Source: Euryodendron excelsum
Lineage: Eukaryota > Streptophyta > Magnoliopsida > Ericales > Pentaphylacaceae
Direction: 5' to 3'
DNA length: 64,000 nucleotides
NCBI GenBank assembly: GCA_033060915.1
Contig: CM065381.1
Span: 6,919,501-6,983,500, forward strand
The notes below the pieces were generated by a model. It ran no database searches, was not told the DNA's origin, and was given only the letters and a program-made list of their open reading frames with translations. This document shows positions 35,692-47,719 of this stretch, piece after piece. Numbering within the stretch: the first letter of the stretch is position 1; the number at the start of each line of letters is the position of its first letter. A program made the position numbers and the translations under genes.

Positions 35692-38600
35692 CTATGAATC
35701 GCGGTAAATTGGTTGAGCCGACCACTTGAGATGCAAGTTCAGTATTCCTGATTTAGCCCCATCTAGTTGGAAGCTGTCTTTGTATTCTCCCTCCAGTATG
35801 ACCCTTGTCAGGGTCAAGATGCATCGCCCCATGTAGTCCTGCTCAGTGAAGGAAAAGCAAAAATTATTTGCAAAAACAGCCATATCATATAATGCTTTTG
35901 GAAACACTACGGTCCAAGTCACCACTGACAAGGTAGAAAGCAGTACCCGGTGATCTACCATTGGGGTTGTTTATAAGGATCTACTTTGAACTTCTTTAGA
36001 GCAGTAGAAGTATCATCGTTTTGAGGGAAACCACAAATCTTTTTACTTGAATAAGCCCAGCCACAGTAATTTTGAATATTAGAAAGAAAAGTATAAACCA
36101 AAATGAAAAACCACGAAAAACAGACGATACTCAGATTGGGTTAAAAGAAATTGAGCAGTACCACAGCTTGATGTAATCCAAAGGAATCAACAGCTAGGAG
36201 AGGGTTTCTGAAACCAAAATTTAGTTAGTTTTCACTCAAACTAGAGTGGGACAGGTGTGTGGACTATCATTTTGAGATTCCCCTTCACATTCAAGTCCTT
36301 AAAAATACTCCCATTAACTTCAAAAGGAAGTTTAAACCTTTCTATTTAGCTAGCAACTTCTGTTGGGTTTATCACTTCATCAATACAAACTTGCAGGTGG
36401 ATACCTAGCCTAAGAGAGGATAAACATCATGCAGAAATTCTGCAGACATTTATACAGGCCTTCAGATTCTTTGGTTCTCTCCTTTCAATTCAATGCAATT
36501 ACTGTCTTTTAGTTCTCTTTTTCTTCTGCTTTTTTTCTTTTTCTATATAATTTTATTTTGCAATGAAAAATACTTTCTAGCTGCCAATGCAGTTAAGACT
36601 CCACTATCTATATAATCCATATCAGAGGGTTAATCAATGTACAACTACTTCTCATCCATGTCAACCCATGAACTCACTTGGTATCAATGGCCTTACCAAC
36701 AAATGAAGAAAAATAAATATAACAAGCAGGAATTTTCTACCTTCCCAAATGTGTCATGGTCCCAGACTTCCAGAACTAGCATATCGTGTAATCCATCCTC
36801 AATGACAAAGTCAAAAGTTTGATTCCATACTGGATTCAGATTGTCATTCACAACCTAAGAACACAAAACAACTTTAGAAATAAAGGAAATCGACAATGCG
36901 CATTCAGGAACTAATCACTCTCTGCTTGGAGAAAGATAACAAGATAGCCACGAAAGGAGCTTGGTCAGTGGGATTCCTTAAGAAGCCCCCAAAGGGAGAG
37001 AGAGAGAGAGAGAGAGAGTAGAACTAGCAAGTACCCTGGTTTTGTTTTTCATTTCTGTTTTCTTCATAGTGAGCACAACATAGGGGTCAGCCTTCCCCAT
37101 GAGGTCTGTTGGTGCCAAGTCATCAGCCGATATTACAGTAACAGAAAGTACTCCCCTCACAATTACTTCCCTTCTTTTATGTGTGCCTTCTATTCCATTT
37201 TCGGCAGCTTCCTTTCCTTCCGCACCACTTTTAAGAACCTTTTCCAATGAGGTCAGTGAAAAGCTCGACGCAAAAGGGTTAGTAAACCCATTCTTCATAC
37301 CAAAAGGACAGTACAATAGCTCCAAGTGGACCTAAAAACAATAAATACCAAAGTTCAAGACAACTTAAAAAATTATAGAAAATATAAAATGCAATATTGT
37401 TCCAACTTCAAATTTACATCGAAATTATACAGCCAGTCCACCAAAAGTTGTTTGTGTGTGTGTGTGTGTTTTTGGTACTTTCTCAAAAAGTTGCAATTAT
37501 ATTAAATTCTATAGGCGACTCAAACCAACTCTCAACTTGTTCTTAGTCAAAGTGCATAGAAATCATGAAGGTATCAGTTCATTCTTGGGGTTTCTGCTTC
37601 ACCAGAGAAACTAATTTCTAAAGAACCAGGTAGATGGCCTACTTTGATACCAAAATAAGGGATCATTATATGCAATTATAAAGATAGGTAAACTAAATTT
37701 AAAGACAAGCTACTGTAAAACTGGAAATTGAAATGCATTGGAAAAGGTACACAATAAGGTTTTGAGATAAGGAGTACTTTCATTAACAAATAATTAAAAC
37801 AGAATGATAGTCAATGCAATTTTATTTTCCAGGAAAAGAGGCTGTTTAGAAAGAGGAAACAAATCATGAAACAATGAAACAAGATGCAACATTGCAGGGG
37901 TCTTATAAATCAGATGTTGTGATGGTATGTCCTCCTACAAATCCAGAACCAATAGAACTTGTAATTTATGAAACTGGTTCCATCACTTCATATTCGTTTG
38001 TTAATATAAATAAAAATGGCCTCTAGGGGCCTTACAGACGTACAATATATAATATGGTAACTCAAACTGATTTTATTACTTTCTTGGGTAAGTCAAAGAA
38101 GAGAAGTGTATACTATCCAACACAAGACTCAGCAATATGCAGTTAATCCATTAATCATTTAAGATCAGCTTGTGTGTACAATGTACTCAAGGCCACCAAG
38201 TGAGTTTCTCTTCTGAAGCGTCTCAAAAATTTGATAATTTATTATGTTCATTGTCCGTGTTGGACAATCACGCCATCACTTCAGATGCATTTACTACCAA
38301 GCTGGAAAAACTACCTGGAGGTTCATTTAACGAAAGAAGGCTACAAATTTCTCGCCTATACTATGTATTCTCTTCATTACATGGAAGCAAGTGTTGGCAA
38401 TTAAGGTACTATAACCAAAAAGTTTACTTCACCATTCTTTTACCATATGTTCTTTTCCCTTGTCACGTGTGGAGACAGTTCCTAATTATAAAACAAAATA
38501 AAGTTCTCCTATCACATAATAACAAACATAGTATAATAATCCAAAACAAGAGGGGACAGACTTCTCACCTGGCCCCTGTTTTTATTATCTCTCTGGACCT

Positions 38601-41600
38601 GCAAATCTTTCACTAACTTCAACCACACATCCTTTACTTTACCAGGCTCAAGTTCATTCAGCCGTATTTGTGCACATCCAATGAGTTCTGCTGCCTGAAC
38701 CCCTTCATCATCATAAACTTTTACCACCAATTGTTGTGTGGATGCATCTTCAACTATGAATTCAAAGTGCTCATTCCACACTGGATTCAACTGATTGTTC
38801 TGAAGGGAAACAACACAGAACGCTTCTTTAAGTTGATCAACATGACAACAGGAAATCCTAAAAGGGGAAAATAAAAACTTACAATTGTTTTGCTAGTTTT
38901 CATTCTCTCAGGTAGAGGGCGTATGTATACCACAGCAAAAGGATCAGATTTCCCAATGATGTCCTTATTTGTCAACTCCTTTGCTTGCACAAGTTTCACC
39001 TCTAAAACTCCAACAGGCTTCAGCTCTAGGTCACTGGAAAAGCCAAAAACACGAGGGGTCAAGAAGAATCCAGAAGCTAATCAAAAGATGAGATGCTAGT
39101 TTAGGTGTAAGCCTATTCTGCACAACCAAGGCCTGGCATCTGTCCCAAAAATTATCCAAAAACAGGGATTTCTTACTGAAGGCAGATGCTTCGTCCTAGA
39201 GTTATACACAGTTAATGATGTTTCTCAACAGATAAAAAGTAGCTCTTCATTAAGAAGCAAATGAAGGAATTAAATTGCAGTTCAAAAAAAACCAGGGGGA
39301 CCATGTTTAAAATGAAGCCTAGCCCAATAAAGCACCAAAAGACACCAAATACGTGATTGAGCCCCCAATAAAATTCGAGGATAGTTAGAGGAGTATTCAA
39401 CCCTTATAAATATTCTTCTACTTCATTCTTCCACCCTCATAATCGCCCTCCCACCCTCCAGGTTCTCCATGTGTTGGTGTTATTGCTTGATTTGCTTCTC
39501 TCTACAAATCTACATTCTTTACATAATAATAAATCATCGTATTCACCATGTATAGGAAGCTCTGATTCGGTGAGTGGGAGAGTGCATTCTCCATACTTCT
39601 CTGAATATATAAATGCATGAAATTATTAGAAAAAGTATAGGAGAGCTGGTTATGCCCTCATGTCTCACTTCCCTAAACATCTTAACTAAAGTCATTATTA
39701 TTGCACACCACATCATAATTCATCATATTCACAATGTATAGGAAGCTCTCGTTCAGTGGCTAGGAGAATGCATTCTCCATAGCTTCTCTGAATATATAAA
39801 TGCATGAAATTATTTAGCAAAAGTATAAGAGAGCTGGTTATTCCCTCATGTCTCACTTCCCTAAACCTATTAATTAAGTCATTCATTATTGCACACCCAC
39901 ATCCCACTTACTTAAAAAGGCCATTCATTAGCCACACTAATTGTTTATAAATCTTCTCCATCTACGAACATACCTGTAATCCCCAGGCAAAATTGGTACA
40001 ATTTTCCGAACTGGCCATGTAATAGAATCTTCAATAGCATTAAGTATAGTCCCCTGTACAAATGAAAATGCCACTTTATCAAGTCTAGGATATATAATAC
40101 TAATATGAATATTGCAAACACATTTCACTCACTAGTCACCACATACCACAAGCAAACATAGTTTCAGACATCGAAAACAAGAATCTAAAGTGCTATATAA
40201 TCAGGCAAATATAGTTTACAGACATTCCACTGACTAGTCACCACATACCACAAGAAAACATTGGATGCAGAGAAGTCTATCTATTCCTGCACATATAGAT
40301 ACATCTAATGTGTCTGTGATTTATCACACCACATCCATTGGACACTTCCAATAAATTACACTTTGTGGGAAGCGAAACAGAAGATCTTTTGATGGAATTG
40401 AGACCCCTTTCCTAAGCTTAAGAGCTAATTTTTGTCCATTTTGTATAGTTCGGTCTCGGGCAGAGTTGATCCTTTCATGGCTCAGTTTTTGGAATTTATA
40501 GAGTATTTGGTATAACTTGATATATAGTTGGTCGGATCTCTTTTTTGGTTCTCTCTCCATGTACATGGGTGGCATGATTTATGATATTCGTAACCCCACT
40601 TATAAAAAAAATAAAAAGAGAAAGTAACTGATCTCTCTAAGTAGTTTATCTAGAATGAAGCAGATGAGGTTATGACAAGAGATTAGGCTATTCAGAATCT
40701 GTATTTGCAAATTTCAGATTGCCATCATACCCTCTCTTCATGTCTAAAAATAATCTACTTTGCAGAAACTACAATAACTCTTTGAGACCCAAAGTCTACG
40801 TATGGAGTGCCAGGCATTTATCTTTCAAAAAAAAAAGTTCAAATCCAGTAATAATTTGATTGGAAGTTCAAGGAAATATCAGATCTTTAACCATGCTGTA
40901 GCAACATATCATGTGTTTGACAAGATTTTGAAACAGACTGACTTCCCGTGGAAGGGGAACCGGAGGATGAACACGCACAACGAAATGTGACCTTTTTTAG
41001 GGACAGCTTCATTGGAGACCATTCTTAGTATTGATTGTCTCAAGAACAGGAAACTTATTTTTTGTGTTATATGGGTTATGCCATAGTTGCAGCTTTGTTA
41101 GCTGGTTGCAATCGTAGTTGCCGTAGGAGAAGGGATAGGACCATAGGCAGATGTGAGAAGTCAATCCCTTATGTGTAATGTGGAGCATGTGGCATGAAAG
41201 AATTTGGAGAGCTTTTGAAGAATGGAGACTCCATTCCATAGCCTAAAGGGAATCATGCTAGCTTCCATGTTGTTTTGGATCTCATAGCCTTCTTCTTTTG
41301 TTGATATTTTGGGAAACTTGCATTTAGCGTTTGTAAAGGGTTGCGCCCCCTAGTTGGTGTTCATTTTATACAAGTGACTTACTTATCAAAAAACAAAGGT
41401 TCGCATATACTTGCTAGGATAAAAAATAAACCTGACAGTCTTCAAACATAAGACATGCTATGAGCATTCAACATACTATCGAAAAACGGAAACCAACATT
41501 CAAGATACTCATGGTTATCAACTTATCATATCACATGTAAATCAGGTATATCCTATGAGAAAGACAGACAGAGAAACAAAATCCAACAGCTAAAGTTCAC

Positions 41601-44190
41601 CAAACCTCAATAGCATCAGAAAGCCCAGGTATTGCTGAAATATCGCCACCAACAACTTTAAGTGTGAAATCCATCTTTTTCTGCACATCAAAGAAATGAT
41701 ATAGGCTAAACCACATATGTTTGTTTGTCTGTGTATATTTATTTAAGGGAATAAGCATGTACATGTGATTGCATGTGGGGGGGAGAGAGAGAGAGAGAGA
41801 GAGAGAGAGGCGTGCAGGCACACACACGCATAGTGTGAGCGGGAAGCCTGACATGGTATCACACTTGGTTTGGTTACTAGTATTTCTAGATCGTAACCAT
41901 ATGGAAGAGATGTAAACTTACTTACAAATTTATTTATGTATTTATCACAACAAAATATGGAAATTGTATTCTGGAGACTCAATGTTGACAAAATCAAATC
42001 CAACTCAACACTCAAAAGTGCTCACAGACAGAAGTCTATGCACATCAGCGAGTGACTGCATTAAGAAGCTATCCATCAATTTTCAGAAGAAACCAATCAT
42101 TGATTGACAGAATATATAAATATCTGAGTTCGAATAAACTCGTGTACATATGCATTTCCCTTCATCTCTCTCTGTTCCAATTGTGTATAGAAGTGCAAGC
42201 AATTTCCTGCTTCCAAAATTTTAAGAAGAAGGCTTCAAAAACATATAAAATAATGCACCTTTTCTCTTAAAGAATAACATACAGCCCCAAAGCAAGGGAA
42301 CTCGTCAACTAAAGGCTTAAAGATCAATCTGAAGACCCCGGTGAATCCAATATCCTTCACCTATATACAACAGAATCAAGAACATTAGGGTCATACTACA
42401 GTCAGAGTTCAATATCTTAGTATACTGCTATTGTACAGAGTAACAGAACATTTAAGACAAAAAAATTCAGTAAGATCCTCCAACAGAAATAAAATGGCTT
42501 TCCAGATACAAATGCAAGAAATTGAATCTTAGGCTACATGTGGTTGGATAGCGAAGGAGAAGCAAAAACAAAAGCTGCCCTCCATGGAAGTGTATCACCA
42601 TCAAGACCAGTTTAGTGTCACAGAGCCCATTACTCGGTGGAGATCCTGCAAAGCTATGTGCTGGGAGGGTGGAGTGGACATGGACCTATTCTCGGTGTGA
42701 CATGCACAAAGTGAGTGACTCTCATGCTAACCAAACAAAGCATTACCTGACCAGTAAATTCAGATAAATATGCACTCACGCAGACACATGCACACATGAA
42801 CAAATGAACGCTCCCATGGACCTGGACACACAGAGACTTGCAACAAATGTAATCCCATGTATTTAGCATGTGGTCATGCACACATGAAGAAAACAATCAG
42901 TCAATCGAATGCAAATTTTTCTCCCTTACCAATACATGTTCAAAGACTATATCTGCTAAGAGAGACATTTAACATTAAGTTTGTTCTAAAGTAAAAACCT
43001 GTAAGCACAATTATTTGCAATTTTAATTGCTGTACACGTACTGGACTACTTGAAGAAATTATAGCGTTTAGCGTACAAATAATTAACTTCGAAAAAGATA
43101 GCAAATCAAGTTAAGAGATTGAAAAGTCAAAGCATTTAACTTTGTAGGCGTTGCTTGTGATGATTGATGTAAACTAGCATCTCTGACATTAATTTATGAT
43201 ACTTAGATATATGAGTTAGAAAGATGAAGCCATTTAAAAAATTTTGCTCTAGTAACTTAATTAATAGGCATAATTTTTACTTTATGTTTGACCTACACAA
43301 ATTGGTTAAGACTTTCACCAATTAAAATAACCAATCCAGGAAGAGCCTTTTTGGCATAGTTTTGAAAAACTGTTTCATGTTCTGAGAAACAGTAAAATAA
43401 TACTGACAAGAAACACATTTGACAGAACATTTCCACAAGTTTTTTTAAATTCGTTTAAGCTTTCAGGCACGCAGTTCCATCAGAAAAAGAAATTGAAAGC
43501 AACTTGTTTTAAAATTATAATTGTTTTCATTTTAAAATTTTAGAAAATAAACCAGAAAATGAATGCAGTGAGGATAATGATACAAAACAGGATCGGAAAC
43601 AGATTTTACAAACAGCTCATACAAACAAAAAAAAAAATTAAAAAAACTGGTAGTATAGAAAAGAAAAGGTGGGATGTTTCAAAGGAGATTTCCCAGCAGT
43701 TCCAGAATAACACTATGATCACAATTAAATTTTCCTTATCTGCCTGATGACTGTAAAAATAGAAAAAGAAGAGCCCAAAGGTAACAGATGATGCTCCTTC
43801 CAAATATGTTCTCAAAAAAAATGGAGTGAGTCAGTTTCACATATCCCAAAATTCATTATGCTATGGATTTGGCAACTTTGGGGATGAGACTCTCACTTCA
43901 TTATGGATCACGTGATGTCTTGGATAAGAAATTAATCACCCAAGGAAGAGAGAGAAGAAGAAGAAGAAGAAGAAGTGGAAAAAGATAAAAATGTGGATAT
44001 CTTGAAATTCATGGAGTTGGGGTTGGTGGACTGGGTTATTAGTTAAAATGAAACTCCCAATATGATTTTCTAATATCAGGAAGCTCAGAGGAATCCAGAC
44101 AGCAGCTTTCTACAGTCAAGAACAGATCTTGTGAGCTTGGCACTCCCTATTTTTCTCTAGATTTGGTGGATGTTGTTAAAAGGCTAAAAT

Positions 44191-44264
<74 letters not shown>

Positions 44265-45161
44265 AGCCATCAGCTCCTTCCATCAGTGCCTTTCTTCACA
44301 GCCTGCAAATTCTTTTTCCACCATCATCTCAAATTAAAATAGTGATTTTGGGCAATTATCTGTTGCATGATCTCAAGATTTTGAAGATTTTTGAAGTTGC
44401 ACATTTACTAAATCTATGGGTTTTAACAGTTCTGACAGAGGATTCTAATAAGACTGCAAATAAAAGAAGGAACAAACCCATTGGCTACTATTATGCATCC
44501 CTCACTTGGATTGGCAAAGCAAAGCTTTGCCAAGCACCAGTATGGGGAAGATGTATGCACATATATACAAAGCACTATGTATCACATACGGAAATTAGTA
44601 TGAAAACTACAGGAAGGGAAATACATGGAGAATGTGAACTTCGATCACATTCAATAATCAATTAAATGTATTACATGGCGTAAAAGTGACCTATTAGCCC
44701 CTAAAGAGCACAAGCAAATAAGCAGAAAGTTCTACATTACCTGCACAGGTAGTGCCACACCAAGTCTAGTCTTAATGTCCAGTACTATACTTGGATTTCC
44801 ATCCCAATTCATCTCTAACTCCATCGTAATACCACCACCTCCGTCTTCAATAATGGAAACGCCTAAAGAACAAGATCAGGAGTAATTATGGTACACCATC
44901 TGTAAGTTGAAGAGCCTTAGTTTTCTTTTCTTTTTTTTGGAGTGAGGGTGAATTTGTCTCTCGTTACTTTATTAAACTTTTAATAAAATCTGGTTTGTTT
45001 GTTTCTCCTAGGACAATATAGGCTACTCTTTTCATACTTGAGCATGGCAGCTGGGTTGCGCCCCCATTAGTCATTAAAGTAAAACCTTCAAGAATCTTTT
45101 CCTTTAGCAAAAAGAACTATTGTTTATTTTCAAAATGCTGCAAAAGCCATTGACATCACAT

Positions 45162-45221
<60 letters not shown>

Positions 45222-47612
45222 GATCTTTTATTAATATGTACATTCCGGATTCTACCTTCAAATACTCAAATATATAAATGGACTTATATCGTTGGATTTA
45301 TATCTATATTCGAATAATAAGACATTGATTAACTAAAGTTCATAGATGTACCATTATAATAAGAGGTGCACCCAAAGTCCCAAAGGCATTGGTTCTTTTC
45401 TAATTTTTTATTATTTACTCATTAGTTTATCTTAGTTTATGTTATTTTTTCAATGTATCAATTGCCCCAACATGGCTACAACATGATGTTGGACTGCCTT
45501 TCTTGTCAAATCAGTTAGGAACCGTTTTTGTTATATGAATCAACAAAAGTCTTAGGTAATTCGATTATTGTGATGCATGCTGTCACAAGCCAAGCTTCAA
45601 GGCCAAACCCCCACCCTCATTTTCTTGTCTCGTGCAAACCCGTACACTGGTGTACATAGTGTCAAGGTTGCAAATATGTAGGACCAAGCACACGCTTGGA
45701 TTTTCCTTCGACAAGGGATGTGGCGCCAAAGTTCTCCATTCATATTTCCATTGCAAAACTATGGCAGAAACATGAATAAATTTTCTTACCATGGCTACCA
45801 TATGATGGTTGTGCGGAGAACAGCTCTATCTTGCAAAAATTCTTTGACAGCAACAAGTAATTTGGTGTATATGATACATGAGGTATTTTTGTAATCATCA
45901 AAATATGTAATATTATGATTTTGGTTTTTTCACCTATCGACTGCTTTATATATTTAATTTCAAAGTAACCTCCTGAATATGTAGGTTACTTGGTCCTAAA
46001 ATTACCTACTTAGTAGGTTGTTTGGTAATCAACAATATCAACTAACCTCCTTAATTATTCTGGACGTATACCGTAGAAATTTCTCTTATGCATCGAACGA
46101 ACTGGAAAAATAAAATAAAATAAACATACATAGCCCTTGGTGCTTTGTGTGGTGAGATGTCACCTGCTTAGTGATGAGATTCCACAACCCCTAGACAACA
46201 AGTATAAGTCTTTTAATTCTATGGAGATGAGAGGTCCCAATTTGTCTCTCTTTCTTCTATATCTTTATATTCTCGTAACCCTACAAAAATATTAAGGTGT
46301 CATCCATAGTCATTGTTTTCTTTATCCTTGGCTTTGATCCCCAATTTATTGAGATATCGCAAGCCCTAAGGCGGCTAATCATTCGAAGACCACCTAAGAG
46401 ATGCCATGCCCAACAACTCCAAATCAGTTGGACAAGCTAGTTGCAAAAGATTCTCTTTATACAATGAATTTCAAATCATCCTCCCCCACTCTCTTATATT
46501 TTTATTACTGATTTTGAATGTTACCGACATTTTTTCCCGTCGGTCCCCTTTACAGCCTACAAACTATGCCCCCCTGATACACTAATTGTTTCAGCCCTCT
46601 TGAATATGACTCTGTCTAGTGTCCTACCCTAAGGAAATGGAATGACTCTTACAATGCACTTATAGTTACTACATTCATTTCGTATGATTCAGACAAGTGA
46701 GCGTTGGTATTAACATCGCCATGTACTATAACTATGACAAATACACAAAACAAATACAAAAATGAATTATAGATGCAGGTTTGCAAGTGAAAATAATATT
46801 ATCATGTGTATTAAAAGCTTTTTGTTACTTTCTTGCTCATTTTTTTTCATCCCTCTTCTTGGAAGAGGAAACCATATTGTCCTAGTATAGTGGCTAAATG
46901 TGCTACTAAACAACAACAAAAAAATATTGAATACTGTTGTAATGGTAATTTGCTCTAACCTGTAAATTGTGGCGCAACGGTACCAAGGGTGAACTTGGAG
47001 AATTTCAAAGAAGACAATATGATTGGTCTATATTGTTCAAGAACTGGCTCAACATTGGTCTTTATAAGCTCGGATGCTGCCTGCAACACCAAATTTATAG
47101 AGCCACAAATCAGTAGCAACAGAACAAAAATGAGGTGTAAAACGTATCAAAGTAGTGAAAAGTCACCTCATTAACATAGGGCCAGATCTTTGTAAGCTGA
47201 AGGTTAAGCCATGTCAACTGCAAAACACACACACACATAGACAACGATATCGGTCCCCATTGAGATATATGTTAATCAGCTAGAGAGAGAGTATGAACTC
47301 TACTTACCTTCTGTCGCTGTGAGAAGACGACCCAGGAAGGGTAGTACTCGGACGGGAGAATCTTTCTGGAATCTTCCACGGTCATCCTCGCAAAAGCAGC
47401 AATCGTCGTCGCCTTCAAAAATCAATCAATCAATCGGCCAAATCAAAAACACAAATCTTACATAAGTGCATATATATATATACAAGTATACACTATACAG
47501 TGCTTACAAGTTGAGAGCGACGCTTGGATCGAGAGTTCTCGGAGCGAACGAATCCGACGATGAGGGCGAGGCCTACAGCGATTCCGATCACGAGGCCTAA
47601 GAAGAACGACAT
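35692..47612 (-). CDS. SYT5: Synaptotagmin-5/4-like protein (TM-SMP-C2A-C2B)
   Basis: Thirteen coding exons, listed 5' to 3' on the minus strand: 47612-47508, 47412-47308, 47217-47167, 47080-46960, 44862-44741, 42360-42259, 41680-41606, 40053-39974, 39033-38883, 38799-38569, 37331-37035, 36854-36741, 35838-35692. All are GT-AG with matching phases, giving 566 aa (Arabidopsis SYT5 is about 560). Plant SYTs tether the ER to the plasma membrane and move lipids. Residues 3-22 are a transmembrane anchor. An SMP lipid-transfer domain spans about 70-250 (IEDSITWPVRKIVPILPGDY at its end). C2A carries acidic Ca2+-loop residues D278, D284, D334 and E336; C2B carries D457, D463, D512 and D514. Sequence favours the SYT4/SYT5 (NTMC2 type 2) clade over SYT1-3; choosing SYT5 rather than SYT4 is less certain. 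Confidence 0.94.
37000..37018. repeat. short (GA)n tract in a synaptotagmin intron
   Basis: Nineteen bases of GA repeat lie just downstream (gene sense) of the exon ending at 37035, near its donor site. Confidence 0.8.
39534..39904 (-). repeat. tandem duplication, unit about 186 bp, in a synaptotagmin intron
   Basis: A block beginning TCATCGTATTCACCATGTAT at 39534 is repeated from 39720 (TCATCATATTCACAATGTAT). Shared internal strings include CTCTGAATATATAAATGCAT, AGAGCTGGTTAT and CCCTCATGTCTCACTTCCCT. The copies differ by scattered substitutions and 1-2 nt indels. Close by, at about 40127 and 40229, a shorter repeat (ACTAGTCACCACATACCACA) also occurs twice, so this intron has expanded by local duplication. 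Confidence 0.85.
40998..41395 (+). pseudogene. 3'-end relic of an L1-type LINE retrotransposon
   Basis: On the plus strand, antisense to the host gene, one frame reads ASLETILSIDCLKNRKL and, after decay, PLCVMWSMWHERIWRAFEEW. These match the C-terminal zinc-finger-like (zf-RVT) end of plant LINE reverse-transcriptase proteins (pattern: xxT(I/V)xxLxxRxL ... CxMWxxWxERNxRxF). Stops and frame changes break it, and the rest of the element is missing, as in a typical 5'-truncated insertion. It ends near an A-rich tail (ATCAAAAAACAAAGG) at about 41385-41400. It sits in the intron between the coding exons at 41606-41680 and 39974-40053. Confidence 0.65.
41781..41809. repeat. (GA)n microsatellite in a synaptotagmin intron
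   Basis: A GGGGGG run followed by a GA dinucleotide tract of about 28 bp. It produces Ser-Leu spurious frames on the minus strand. Confidence 0.85.
43949..43974. repeat. (GAA)n tract
   Basis: A purine-only stretch made of GA and then AGA/GAA triplets, inside the intron between exons at 44741-44862 and 42259-42360. Confidence 0.75.
44192..44260. repeat. compound (AC)n(TC)n microsatellite, about 69 bp
   Basis: An AC tract of about 31 bp runs straight into a TC tract of about 38 bp with no interruption. It lies in the large synaptotagmin intron. Confidence 0.95.
45165..45214. repeat. (AC)n microsatellite, about 50 bp
   Basis: A pure AC dinucleotide tract, followed by a short TATATA. It lies in the synaptotagmin intron between the exons at 46960-47080 and 44741-44862. 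Confidence 0.95.
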
Positions 47613-47719
47613 TTTTTCGAAAGCCTTCACTGTGGACAGAAGCTTGGGAGTTCGGATTTGGATTGGGACTTGGAAGAAGAAGCTTTTGGGAGTTTGGACT
47701 CGCAAGTACTTAAGATTTG

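Noticed and set aside
38170..38616. 148-codon plus-strand frame in the synaptotagmin region
   Set aside because: It lies antisense to an intron and partly to a coding exon of the minus-strand gene. Its low-complexity C-terminal part and lack of resemblance speak against a gene.
40322..40620. 83-codon minus-strand frame next to the LINE relic
   Set aside because: It ends near an A-rich string and may be another retroelement fragment, but no motif supports this.
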